DNA from: Sipunculus nudus
Taxonomy: Eukaryota; Annelida; Sipuncula; Golfingiida; Sipunculidae
Direction of reading: 5' to 3'
Assembly: GCA_026874595.1 (NCBI GenBank)
Contig: CM049319.1
Location: 2,055,501 to 2,119,500 of the forward strand
DNA: 64,000 nucleotides
The notes under the pieces are model-generated. The model saw only the letters and a list, made by a program, of their open reading frames with translations, had not been told where the DNA came from and did not search any database. Positions 10,600 to 22,839 of this stretch are shown here, one piece after another (the first letter of the stretch is position 1; each line of letters begins with the position of its first letter). A program made the translations under genes and the position numbers.

Positions 10600-13380
10600 A
10601 GGTTTCAAATTTAAGGAGATTGTAGTTCTCGCTGAGAGGCATAGGGCAATTACGCATGTTTACCATTGGATATAAAAAATGCTTGTCCAAAAGGAGACAG
10701 TTCGGGAACTTCTGAGGATATTGGATCCTCAGGGTGTAGAAAACCGACCTCACCTTAAGGGAATCACGACGGCCTCAGTATTTCGTTAAAAGACTAAACT
10801 ATCTTTTGGCCAATGACTCATACGAAAGTCTAAAGACCTACGGCATTTGCATATACGCACACATATTGATTTGTACCCGGACAATGACCCACTGAGTTAT
10901 TGTGGGCTATTTTATTAGGACTATTTTGTATGTTATTTACAAATTATCGTTAATAATGTTGCTTTTAATGCCTTGTTTACTTATATGCTGCCTAATTCCC
11001 CCATAATTGTTTATTTCGCAATCAACAAATATTGTATTTCATTCTTATATCACTGTCTCAACTAACATCACTTCAGGGTCCTGGCCCATGAGCCACTTGT
11101 TTTCAAAATTGTTTACCAATGAACAGTGCTTCTCTGTTGAAGTTATTCAACAATGAGCAGTTAAACTAGAGGACAAAATCACCCGCCAAATGGTTATATG
11201 AGATATATGTGTTTTGGCTGATATAATAGTATGAGAAAATTGACACAACTGCCAAATGTATTATTAATAAAAAATGAAGTTAACAAAATATGCATATAAA
11301 CCCGCTCAAGTGAGGAAACGTTAAAGACACACATGTCTTGGTAAATAGAGTTGGATCTCTAATAACTAATCAGGTTATGGGAGACGCTTACGATACCCTT
11401 CCTATTTTAATACGAATCGGGGAAGAGCAAAACTTGTTTAAGACATTGCAAAGCATATTTTAAAAAAACTGATAAAAAAATAAAAAAATCCTCCACGTAT
11501 TGCCAAAACCTAATCAGGCTGAGAGACGCGTCAGATACAAAGGCGATGCTTAATACAGGTGGATATGAGTAAAAATTTTGAGATCTCGCTTCGAATATGA
11601 GATGTTAAACTTAGACATAAAAAATCATTAAAAAAATCTAAAGATCATTAAGTGCATGCATAACTCATCCCCCGGGGCAGGGGAAAATGGCGCTGATTTG
11701 TAGGACTATAAGTTTTAGGGTATCAAAAGTAAATATTCATGCTTTCATTAGTTTTGTATCTTTGACTAGCTTACAGCATCTCTCATGTTTGTTTCAGAAT
11801 AAATACGATATTGAGTGTTCTAGTGCTTTGCTTTGCAATTCCTCCTGAAATCTTGGATAATATGACAATGTATATATTTGACTTGAAGAAAGATTATTAT
11901 TAATATTATTATAAGGATTCTCCTCTTATCAGTTGACTTTCGGTTTTGCTGAGGCAATGCTTTGTTGCCCATTGAGTTAGAATCTTACATTTTACATTCA
12001 AACTTTAGTAAGGTGTCCTTGAAACCTAAGACCATGACACATTAAGAAATAGATCCTGACATGCATATTAATGTTGATTTGTGTAATTTATTAGGGAATA
12101 CCTAGTAGCCATATGTCGATATAGTCATATATAAAATCTTGGTCCAGAGACATACTACAGGTGGTAATAAATGTGTTTTAACGAAAAGTCATCTGAGATT
12201 ATTTTGCTATAGCTAACTCTCATTTAAGATGAGTTTTTTGTCCGTTGTGCTTCCGTCCGGTTTTCCGTAAGCAGGGCACATAGCGTAACCGTTATGGTTA
12301 CGAACTTAATATTTGTCAAGTGCCTTTGGGAAATATCTAAACAACAAGTAACTAGGTCACCACGACCTAATTCTTGCTAGCCACCGGGCAGAAATCTCGT
12401 TCCTCCTTTAAAGTCCCTATTAAAAGTCTCTTTAAAACTGTGTCATAACCAATAGTACTGAATTTACCCAATTAATATGTATACTTCCGCCGGTGAGCCT
12501 CATACATGTAGTGGTAACAAGATGAAATCATTTGTTGAATTTATAGGCTGAAATACAGTGTATACAGTTAAAATGGGACCTGACTCCCGCTTGAATCTAG
12601 TATCGTAACCATTACAGCCATCGACATATATTTAACAATTAATACTTCCATGACCTGGTTTTACAAGTAAAACAAAGTTACATTTAGTTTGTGTGATAAA
12701 GAATGAAAATGTTGAATATATTGCCCTGAATTTTTATGAGACCTTGAACATGACACCGTTTCTCGGGGCGATTAATGTATTCTTCACTTTTGGTAAGATC
12801 TATTTCACATGTTAATTTAGGTCACTTTGATATAATTTGTGCAGGTTATCAGATAAAATGTCCATTAGACTGGAAGTTTCATCACTACAATCGCTTATTA
12901 TAATGTCTAATTCACACAGGTCCGGGTGACCTGATCCCTACTCGTTGTTCTCCGACATCATGATTCAAACCATCGATACAAAATGTAACATTCTACAATG
13001 TTTAATATCAATATCATAACCACATCTCATGATCTTATTAAACTTATATACACTTTTCTCGGGAGCTACCTCCATTGTGGTACATATGTCTCCATGACCT
13101 CACATGCTTGGTCATATTTGAAAGATGTCTGTCTGTCTGTATGACCATATCTTTTACATCATACCGTTATGCTCATAACAGACGGTCGGTCGTGGCGCTC
13201 GATCTTAATGCTGATATCGGAATGGCCAGCTACCGTAAGTGTGGCTGGCCTTGAAACATGATACTTGTTGACGTGTCAGATATCTACCAAAGAACCCCTG
13301 GACAATAATTATTATCTTATAGCAATATATATTTAAACACACCTGCGAGGTACATCAAGATAATTTTGCTGTGTATTTTG
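10600..13380. other. Intergenic stretch with a family B fragment
   Basis: AT-rich, with no exon recognised. Around 12230-12360 lies a decayed antisense 3' end of family B (TTTTTTGTCCG, then GTAAGCAGGGCACA), like the better copy at 63784. Nothing else could be identified. Confidence 0.45.
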
Positions 13381-13384
13381 ACTT

Positions 13385-13395
13385 TGTCTCATATA

Positions 13396-13438
<43 letters not shown>
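13385..13438. repeat. AT microsatellite
   Basis: Nearly pure (AT)n beside repeat J copy 2. Confidence 0.85.
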
Positions 13439-13439
<1 letters not shown>

Positions 13440-13465
13440 TTAGTGACAGGAATTCCCCCACTGGA

Positions 13466-14090
13466 TGTATATAGTATTGTTCCAGACCTATGCTTACAAC
13501 TTTAAGGGGAGATGGAGCCATATTCGCCTGTGCCTTGACGTACACAATTGACATAATACCTCGTGCCCACCACGTATTAACTCGTAGGCACGAAATAATA
13601 AGCCGTGCGCACAAAATAATAAGTCATGCGCACAAAATAATTCGCCGTGCACCAAAAACAATGAGTCGTGCGCACAAAATAATAAGTCGTGCGCACAAAA
13701 TAATAAGCCGTGCGCACAAAATAATAAGTCGTGCGCACAAAATAATAAGTCGTGCGCACAAAATAATAAGTCGTGCGCACAAAATAATAAGCCGTGCGCC
13801 CAAAACAATGAGTCATGCGCACAAAATAATAAGTCGTGCGCACAAAATAATATGCCGTGCGCACAAAACAATGAGTCATGCGCACAAAATAATAAGTCGT
13901 GCGCACAAAATAATAAGTCGTGCGCACAAAATAATAAGTTGTGCGCATGAAGTAATAAGTTGTGCGCATGAAATAATAAGTTGTGCGCACAAAATAATAA
14001 GTTATGCGCACAAAATAATAAGTCGTGCGCACGAGATAAATATGTTTTAACTCATGTCCCCAACGGGGCTCCTCAATTTGGCAATACAGG
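13466..14090 (-). repeat. Repeat J, copy 2, with about 22 units of a 21-bp tandem repeat
   Basis: The array at about 13560-14040 is made of 21-bp units starting CGTGCGCACAAAATAATA. Each carries the palindrome TGTGCGCACA. Because 21 is a multiple of three and the unit lacks stops in most frames, long open frames arise on both strands (for example 13490-14050 plus and 13577-14110 minus) with a 7-residue period. These are not genes. The flanks (CCCCAACGGGGC at 14059-14070 and CCTTGACGTACACAATTGAC at the other end) match repeat J copy 1 in reverse. Confidence 0.75.
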
Positions 14091-14259
14091 TGCCTACCTG
14101 GAGAAGACAATATATAAACATATAATAAAGTATAAATGTATAAAGAATATTGGCCGTGTTGAATAGTCGAGAAGTAGTCATGAACGGTTATTCACATCGG
14201 TTATCATTGGCGACGAAACCAAATTTTCATTGGGGGGGGGGGGGGGGCCCAATAGTAGA

Positions 14260-14268
14260 CCAATATAT

Positions 14269-14319
<51 letters not shown>

Positions 14320-14395
14320 TATATATAGACACACACACATTTATACATATATATTATTTATATATAATTAATAGATATATTTATATATATATTTA

Positions 14396-14459
<64 letters not shown>

Positions 14460-14460
14460 A
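14260..14460. repeat. AT microsatellites
   Basis: Long (AT)n tracts with short (AC)n interruptions, preceded by a G run at about 14232-14248. Confidence 0.85.
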
Positions 14461-14779
14461 ATATATCAGGACCGTAGGCGACCCAAATGGCAGAGGGCAA
14501 TAAGTGGATTTGAGGGGTAAATCCACGACGGGGGAGGGTGTGGGAGGGGGTGTCTCCCTCGAACGGTGTGGAAAATTTTGAAAAAACTATGTATATTACT
14601 GCATTGTGGTGCATTTTTCCTGTAATTTATTGGTCAATGCTTACTTAGTAAAACAGTACCATCTCGTTAAGAGATTATTTGTCTGGCAATGGACGCATTT
14701 TGACACAGAATATCAACTTTGGCCGCGGCCATGTATATATATGGTACTCTAAGTACTGGGGGCGCGAAGGGCCAAAGCG

Positions 14780-14781
14780 GA

Positions 14782-14842
<61 letters not shown>

Positions 14843-14869
14843 TATACTATATGCTTATACTCAATAATA

Positions 14870-14928
<59 letters not shown>

Positions 14929-15075
14929 ATGCAAATACTCAATAATAAAAATAGCGGATGTTTTTATAGCCATGAATTTGTTGGGGGGGGGGGATGTTTT
15001 TATAGCCATGAATTTGTTGGGGGGGGGGGGGGCTGAGCCCCCCTAAAAATTTTATTGGGGGGGGGGGGGCCCATC
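14780..15075. repeat. AT microsatellites, duplicated unit and poly-G tracts
   Basis: Two (AT)n blocks (14785-14842 and 14876-14925) are each followed by CTCAATAATAAAAAT. Then a unit containing TTTTTATAGCCATGAATTTG appears twice (about 14958-15020), each copy ending in a G run, and a third G run follows near 15057-15069. Open frames over this region are low-complexity artefacts. Confidence 0.75.
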
Positions 15076-15828
15076 CCTTCTTAGTTTTCTTTTAAATGAA
15101 ACGTACAAAGATACAGATGTGAAAAAAAAATACACAAAGTTCATGTAATTTACTTATTTTTCATAGTATCTGTACATATAATTATAAAATTTAAACACCG
15201 ATCGATCAAAAGCTGACCTAAAGCCATTCCCTCTCAAAGTGGAGTCTGGTTTCATCTGGATTTTGTTTCCTTTTAAAGCACTTCATCTGAAAAATTACTC
15301 ATGAATTTCAATGTTAGAATATTACTAGATTAACATTAATGAGTTGGCCCAAAGCCTTTCCGATCGTGAACTGAAATATTTAACTTCTAGTACTGAAAGT
15401 ACTTCTAGTACTATACATGCCTTGCCTTAAATTTTCAGTCCACTGGATCTCATATTTTGACCACTGTTCTCTGACGGACAAACGCTAAATTCCGTCTTCC
15501 ACGTTTCTGGCTCAACGCTTCCCCTTCGCGTAGGGTTGAGGTTATTATAGGAAGATGGTAAAAGCAGAGAATAATGATTTCTGTAACTATATAACGTACC
15601 GGTCACATGGTCGCTATGAGATCTTGTATTTTGTGTCAGGCCTATAAGGCTCACACGGCGACACGGCTAGAGACTGCACTAGTCGGTCGTAAACAATAGA
15701 AAATAGTTTTTCCCTGTTTAATATTCTGTTTGCCTGTAATGCATATAATATCCCCAGAAACGAAATGGCTATAAAAGATCCTTCATTTCCGTAACTCGGA
15801 AAGTCCTCATTACCATCTAATTTGAAGA
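15076..15828. other. Unassigned intergenic sequence
   Basis: I see no gene, repeat or structured element. Minus-strand frames at 15427-15654 and 15614-15850 have no recognisable domain, and the second runs into the fold-back element. Confidence 0.4.
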
Positions 15829-16010
15829 CATGATATACATGGTTTGTCAAATTTTTATCATTTTATTACGATAATAAAGTATTCAGACGCGATTTCAGAC
15901 CTGTGGGTGTGAATACGTGCCCCTTTGACTTATTCACGCCCGTAGGTCTGAAATCGTGTCAGAATACTTTATTATCGTTATACATGCCTTGACAAACCAT
16001 ATATATCATG
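15829..16010. mobile_element. Fold-back (palindromic) element, about 182 bp
   Basis: The two halves are near inverse copies. The outer arm CATGATATACATGGTTTGTC pairs with GACAAACCATATATATCATG. The inner arm runs from ACGATAATAAAGTATTC to GTGTGAATA and pairs with TATTCACGCC to CTTTATTATCGT. The centre is near 15923. This is typical of a fold-back MITE. No duplication of the target site could be defined. Confidence 0.7.
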
Positions 16011-16960
16011 TTTATAGGGATTCAAGCGCCTGTACTCTAACTTTTGTTTCGCGCATCGTCCACCCGTCACAAGGCTAAGCCTTTAAATAAGAACCGTGAC
16101 CCTTACAGTGAATATGTATCCTTACTCCGGTCCATTTTGAGGATATAATACAAAATAGTCAACACAATAGATTTTTCAGGAATGGGAGGATGTGACCATG
16201 ACGTTATATATGTCAGAGACATAAATTTCAGAGACAAGTTTAAACTAAAGATGAGATTTCTTTCGAATGATCGGCGGATATTGAATTATTTATTTAATGT
16301 ACTAGACTTTGGACGCCACCTGCACATTTCAGTAATTATTCTGAAATCTGGTTTGCATACTACACGCAAAATATCAACTTGTGCCTGGTATTAAAATGTT
16401 CGAGAGTGAATATTCCTTGATAACAGGCGTGTTCCACTTATTTTAAAGATGACATTAAAACCTGGCCTTAGTCTTAACATATGGACAGAACGTTTTAGAT
16501 CCACATGATATCAGTTTCCTGCCCAGTGTCTCTCATGTTTCAAGCTGTTTATCCACATCAACGTTAGTGATTGATGATGTAAGGGGATTTTTCCCCCTAC
16601 TAATTCCATCATCATGTTAGGTGTTAACAGTGGCTGGCGTCAGACAGCGATGTAATATTTAATATTGTTTATATTTGTCAAGATATTGAAATTATACTTT
16701 GGAATGCTCTAATTTGCAAAAGTGATTATAGAGTCTCAAAGCAAAAGAGAGAACAAGGACAAAAGCTACATTACCAACATCAGTAGTGTTTGTAACTTAA
16801 ACGAAGCGGGTTTCGACGCTCGGCTGGATTTGTCTATAGAGATATTTTTTTTTTCTAATGTGGGTCCTATGGCCTTAATCTTTGAAATTATGACCAACAA
16901 ATCTGAGAACATACTATCCTTGAACTTGCAGCATTAAAATAACCATAACAATCTTTAAAA
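16011..16960. other. Unassigned intergenic sequence
   Basis: AT-rich. No exon or repeat family recognised. Confidence 0.4.
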
Positions 16961-19362
16961 AAAAGGCCTACAGGCCTAATGCGAACCTGTGAAATGGGAT
17001 ATACACCATGTATAATGCTTCAATGCTGAACCATTACTTTTCAAGAACATGTGTAACATGTAGAGCAATGTACTAAACATTTTGAACAAGAACCAATTAC
17101 ACAAACTTCACTGCTGAAATCCTGACATGGGGGCACACAACACAAAAATAATTGAAGCTGGCACCACCAGTCTTGTATACGACGAAGCTATCAGAGATGT
17201 ATACATATGCCCAATTTCAGGCTGATATATCAAACCCCTCCTGAGAAATAAGCTGGGACGTACACTGTGCAAAAATTATTATAGGTGGCGCCACTTGTAT
17301 ACGACTAAGGTATCCCATATGTATAAATATGCCCAATTTCAGGCTGATATATCTCATTCCTCCGGAGAAATAAGCAGGCATATACACCGTGCAAAAGTCA
17401 GTGGCGACACCTGTCTTGTGAACGAGAAAGCCATCAAAGACGCATAGAAAGGTCAAAATATCAGGCCAATACATTAAACCTCTCTTGAATTTGATGCACT
17501 GGGCTGACTAGGCTTAGGTGAGAAAGGCAGTTGCCCCGAGTGAACTGTGACAAATTGGTGGCTCAAGATACTGCACTAAGTGAACTCTTGACCTGCACCT
17601 GACTAGACTGAGTGAACTTTTGACCTGTACCTGGCTGCACTGAGTGAACTCTTGACCTGTTGCATAATCTGACATAGTTTGCAGTCTGCAAAAACAATAA
17701 ATAGATCCAGACGGACCTTTGGCGCCAAATCTGATGCAGTGGGCAGTCGGCCAAAGCTATAAACAGAATGCAGCTACTGCACTGAGTGAACTCTTGACCT
17801 ATACCTGGCTGCACTGAGTGAACTCTTGACCTGTTGCCTTATTTGAAACAGTTGGCAGTCTGCCAAAGCTATAAATAGAGCCAGGCTGACATTTGGCCTG
17901 TTACAAAATCTGAAATAATTGGCAGTCTGTCAAGCTCTTTATAGATACAGACACAGTCTCGGCCTGTTGGTTAATCTGTTTACATATACTGAAAGACTTT
18001 GGCTAAATTGTTTTTTTTTCCAAAATGATGTATTCATAAGATTTTCTATGAAAATGTTTAGAATAATAAAAGAAGCAGTCCTTTCACTTTAAAGGTCTAA
18101 TTATTGTGCCAAAAATCATTTAAGTAAACTTGAACAAAGGCCACATAAAAATAATTTTTGTGCATTGTTACAAAAATTGAAACAACAATTTTGCAGAGGG
18201 AGACTTTTGCAGCCCTCACTTTGAAAAAAGGCTTACTAATGGCCTAAAGACCAACTTAAGCTTTCTATGAATCTACCAAAAATCAAGGAACCCAACCTAT
18301 TCTTATACAATTAAAAAACCCTTTCCTAGAATATTCTTGTGAACACTTAAACCAGTCAGCTTAACAGTTTCATCATAAAAAATTTTAAAGCTGAAAGTGG
18401 CTAAAATTACAAGCTTTCTGACCGTAAAGAACAGGTCGATGTAGGTGGCGCCACAAAAACTGCAATTTCAAATTTGAGTCACGTGACCAACATTTGCACA
18501 AAATTTAGTGATCCTAGCTCCTATTGTTTCTGAGATTCTGATGTTAGTATGCTTACTTGCTAAATGACTAATTTCAAATTCCTGTAACCCGGCCAAAAGT
18601 TATCAATCCAAAACCATTTGAACAACCTTAAGAGAGCTGGTCTCTGGGATCATTTCAGTGAAATATTGAACCAATTGGCTGAATGATTTCAGAGAAGATT
18701 TTCAAAGGTGTTTGAGCTTTTTTCCCATAATATGTAAATTAATGTAGGTGGCGCAACAAAACGCTTTATCCAACAACATTTGATATGTGACAGGTTTTTG
18801 CATAAATTTGGGGATGCTAGCTCCTGCTATTCCTGAGAAATTATTGATTAATGTACTGATAACCGACGATCCCTGTACAGAAATGGACGATGCAGGTGGC
18901 CCCACCAATACCAAAATTTCAAATATGACTCATGTAACCAACATTTGTATAAAATTTGGCGATTAATGCTCCAGCCGTTTCTGATACTGTAATTTTAGTA
19001 TCCTTTTTTGGCCAAATGGCTAAGTTCAGCTTCCTGTAACTCGGCCAAAATTCATTAAACTGGAACCATTCGAACAAACCTGAGAAAGATTGTTTCAGGG
19101 ATTATTTATGTGAAATATTGAATGATTTGGCTTGGCAGTTTTGGAGTAGACTTTGAATGCTTTTTTTTAGCTTTTTCCTTATAAACCTAATAAATGCAGA
19201 TAGCCAAAAAATAAGCAAAATCCGATAATTTTTTTAGATGACATTTTTTTGCATAAAATTTGGTGATGCTAGCTCCTGGCGTTTTCGTGATAGTATTGGT
19301 TAACGTACAGACGACGGACGGTGCCGCACCATTGCATAAGCTCACAGGTACGCTAAAAAAAT
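16961..19362 (+). mobile_element. Element E1 (Helentron-like, palindrome-bearing core)
   Basis: The left end has AGGCCTACAGGCCT (16964-16977), then GCGAACCTGTG (16981-16991). The right end has CACAGGTACGC (19343-19353), then TAAAAAAATGA. The inverse order and a longer version form E2 (53071-56545). The core has two approximate tandem units with GCCCAATTTCAGGCTGATAT and a GGTGGCGCCAC palindrome (17287), followed by units resembling GTAACTCGGCCAAAA and GATGCTAGCTCCTG. No open frame of interest. Confidence 0.72.
17520..17960 (+). repeat. Degenerate minisatellite inside E1
   Basis: Several copies of a roughly 45-bp unit with CTGCACTGAGTGAACTCTTG and a longer unit with TTGGCAGTCTGCCAAAGC. The reverse version is in E2 at about 55690-56060. 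Confidence 0.65.
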
Positions 19363-21030
19363 GAGTCCTGTGACCTTGACCTCTGACCAGGTAACCTCAA
19401 AATGTACAGATTTCTTCCACTTTAGGCGGGTAAGCCACGCGTGAAAGATGGAAGGTTTAGGATAAAAAGTTCGATTTACAATGCATCCACATTCTTTTAA
19501 AGGTGGTGGGTGGGCCATGTGACCTTTACCTTTGACCTTTGGACCCCGAAATCAAAATGCTTCTTACTTTAGTGGTGGGCACTAACAAATCAAGTTTGAA
19601 GCCAATCTGTCAATCCCTACCAAAGTTATTGTCCATAGACTAATTGAAAATGGATGGGCCCTATGCCCTTGAACTTTGACTCCAAAATCGAAAAGAATCT
19701 TCCCCTATTGGCAGGTGAACAATATCTAGGTTTGCGATAGAAAGTTTGGCTTAAAATGCGTCCACATTCTTTTATAAGAAATAAATCCTGTGACCTTGAC
19801 CTTTGATCCAAAAATTGATTGGGTTCTTACTTCATTGGTGGGCGATATAGAACTAAGTCTGAAACCAACATGTCAAACCAAACTAGAGTTATCTTCATAG
19901 TGGACAGGTAGTCCCAGTGACCTTTGGACCCCAAATTGAATAAGAGCATCGCAACCGTAGCATCCCCTTGCACGGGGCATTATTAGAATGGGTGTATTAC
20001 ACAGTGTGAAAAAAGAGGGCAGCTCTGTGGCCTTGACCTTAGAACCCGTGACCTCAAAATCGATTAGCTTGTTCATTAGTGTGTGGGTGAGTCATATGTG
20101 CAAGATGAAAGGTTTTGGTCAAACTGGCTTAAAAGGGGTCCACAAGCTTTATCAAGTAGTGGGTCCTGTGGCCTTGACGTTTGACCCCGTGACCTCAAAA
20201 TTTATAGGGCTCTTCATCCACAGATGGGTGAGCCAAATGTGCAAGATGGAAGGTTTTGGTGGACAATTTAGCCTTAAATGGGTCAACAGGCTTTTTCAAG
20301 AAGTGGGTCCTGTGGCCGTGACCTATAACCCCGTGAACTCAAAATCTATAGGGTTCTTCATCTACGGGTCGGATAGCCATATGTGCAAGATGAAAGGTTC
20401 TTGTCAAACGGTTTGGCTTAAAATGGGTCCACAAGCTTTTTCAAGAAGTGGGTCCTGTGGCCTTGACCTTTGACTCTGTGACCTCAAAACCGAGAGATTT
20501 CTTTATCTATGGGTGGGTGAGCCATATGTGCAAGATGAAAGGTTTTGGTCAAACAGTTTGGCTTAAAAGGGGTCCACAATCTTTTTTAAGATGTGGGTTC
20601 TGTGGACCTGACCTTTGACCTCAAAATCGATAGGGTTCTTCATCCACTAGTGGTTGAGCTATTTGTGCAAGATGAAAGTTTTTGTCAAACAGTTTCGCTT
20701 GAAATCGATCCACATGCAAATTCCGGACAGACGGATGCACGAACAGAGACTTTACTATATCCCTCAAATTCGTTGCAGGGGATAATTAGGTTCTCCCCTA
20801 TTGGCAGGTCAGCTATAAGCGCAACATGGAGGGTCTGGGATAAAAAGTTTGGCTTAAAATGGATATACAATAGTTTTAATAAGTGGGTCTTGAGACCTTG
20901 ATCCTGGACCTGATGACGCCAAAATCATTCTGGTTCTTGCTTTAGTAGATGGCCATACAAAAATTAAGTTTGATATTCATATGTAAATCCAAAATGGAGT
21001 TATCATCTTGAAACTAATTAATCCATATTA
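19363..21030 (+). repeat. C-type tandem core without C ends
   Basis: Units of about 140-150 bp carrying variants of GTGACCTTGACCTTTGACC follow directly after the end of E1. The units match the cores of C1, C3 and B3. The ends typical of C1-C3 are not present. Element G is inserted inside. The open frames at 19988-20473 and 20593-20901 are repeat shadows. Confidence 0.65.
19942..20790 (+). mobile_element. Element G, nested in a C-type core
   Basis: The left end has GCATCCCCTTGCACGGGG (19960-19977, partly self-complementary). The right end has TATCCC (20758-20763) pairing with GGGGATA and closes at TTGCAGGGGATAATTA (20773-20788). On both sides the host sequence resumes as in the uninterrupted unit at 32875-32925: CCCCAAATTGAAT on the left, GGTTCT.CCCCTATTGGCAG on the right. 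This supports an insertion. Core units repeat about every 145 bp with GGGTCCTGTGGCCTTGAC. Confidence 0.65.
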
Positions 21031-21097
21031 ATCTAATTATACTGCTACATACAGGATGTAACTTTAATATTACTCAAAGAATGATTAATCCAGACAG

Positions 21098-22250
21098 AAA
21101 AACGAGTGACCCATGGGTCACGACGCTCAGCCGACTGACATGTTGACAATATATCCTTGCACAGGCAACTAATTAAGATAATGTCCAGCCTTTCGTGAGT
21201 AATCTGGCAATTTGTGTGTATTTTGCATTATTTCTGGGGTGCTAAAACATACCTCAAAACTCTGGGAATACAGGTCACAGTGACCGAATTTCAGTTTCTG
21301 GGGAGAACTTTTGAGGAACTCTCAGGATGTCAAGTTAGAAGTTTCGGGGCCAAATGGTTATGATTTGTGCCCTACTTTGGTATCAAATTTTCAATCATTC
21401 TGAGGGATGCTTAGTAGCACCATAGCTAAAAAAATATGGGTTACAGAGACCTAATTTCACGTTTCCAAGGAGACACTTTTCCAAGGACCTCCCTGTATTT
21501 AAAGCAAGAAGATTCCAGGTCCAATGGTTATGATTTGTGGCCTGCTTTGGCTCAAAAACAAAGAAAAAAATAGTAAAAAATAAAAAAAAAAACTGATGAA
21601 ACATTCCATGACAAATATCCATGCAAAGAATCATGATGATCAATGCATAAGTTGTTCAGATACTTGAGCTTTTGTGTCAAATTTTTCATTTTTCTTGGGC
21701 GGGGGGGGGGGGGGGGGGTACTTCAGAGCCCCATAGCTTGAAGAATATGGGTAACAGAGACCTAATTCCCGGTTTCCATGGAGACTTTTTTATGGACCTC
21801 TGTGGATTTAAAGTTAGAAGATTCAAGGTCAAGGGGTTACGAATTGTGCCCTGTTAACAGATGACCGCATTTTTAAAGGTCTCAAAAATAGAGAAAAAAA
21901 TTGTAAAAAATAAAAAAAAATACAGGTGGCGCCACCAGTCTGCAGAAACTGATGAAACACTCCATGATCAATATCCATGCAAAGAATCATGGTGATTAAT
22001 GCATAAGTTGTTCAGATACTTGAGCTTTTGTATCAAATTTTTTCATTATTCAGGGGGGGGGGGGGGGGTCTTTCGGAGCCCCATAGCTTGAAAGAATATG
22101 GGTAACAGAGACCTAATTCCAGGTTTCCATGGAGATTTTTTAAGGACCTCTCTAGATGTAAAGTGAGAGGATTCCAGGTCCAGCAGTTACAATTTGTGCC
22201 CTGTTAACAGATGACCACATCTTCACATCTTATAGTCAGCTGAGCTAAAA
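21098..22250 (+). mobile_element. Element B1
   Basis: It starts with a perfect 16-bp palindrome GTGACCCATGGGTCAC (21106-21121), then GCTCAGCCGACTGA (21125-21138). It ends with AGTCAGCTGAGCTAAAA (22234-22250), the inverse of the left repeat plus an A-rich edge. The core has about three units of the 337-bp repeat also present in B2, including two long G runs (21701-21718, 22053-22068) and one GGTGGCGCCACC (21925-21936). It lies 360 bp beyond the stop codon of the ankyrin gene. Confidence 0.72.
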
Positions 22251-22609
22251 ATTATACAACTAAAATGTTATATAAAAGCAAGACTCCTCTACATGCAAAC
22301 CATCAGCATTTCCCAATACATGCAGCTGGTTATGCAAAACAGATAATATCTGTAGGTATAATGTACACCCAGCCTGCATGAAGATTTACAAACATGTACT
22401 GAGTTACTTCTTTATATCTTGCACACATAATATCACCAACCTATAATACAAAATATTTTTATAGACTGGTTATTTAACATACAAGACACAGAAATAACAA
22501 AACATTTGGTTCAATTGAGATTTTCTTGATACAGCTTCAACTGACACTCAAACACTTTTCAAGTGTCAAATGCTGGAGGGGCAAAAGTTCCACTATATGT
22601 CTCCGATCA

Positions 22610-22839
22610 CTAAGCTATGCTGTTCAGTGCATCTAATGCAGCCTCACAGTGGCTCGCTCGTTCCTCCAGTGTCTTTAGACACTCCTCCGCTCGATGCAGG
22701 GCTGTATCCATTTTAGTCTGATCACTAAGTAGCTCATTTTCTTTTTCAGTTAATGATTTTAATTCATCTTGGTACATTTCTAGTTCATTCTGCAGTTTCA
22801 CTTTCTTCATCTGAGCCAGTTCTATCTGTGCAACAGTTT
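22610..22839 (-). CDS. Ankyrin gene exon 11 (coiled coil, stop)
   Basis: The acceptor CTTACAG ends at 22840. The exon codes residues 390-465, starting [12 protein letters not shown] with heptad leucines through [12 protein letters not shown] and [16 protein letters not shown], and ends NSIA before TAG. The upstream in-frame ATG that makes a longer frame lies in the intron and is not the start. Confidence 0.85.

Noticed and set aside
13560-14040. Possible CRISPR-like array
   Set aside because: The 21-bp units are directly adjacent with no unique spacers, and the genome is eukaryotic.
13490-14050. 186-residue open frame with a 7-residue repeat, and minus-strand counterparts
   Set aside because: Produced by a 21-bp tandem array open in several frames. 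No codon bias, no start context, no splice structure.
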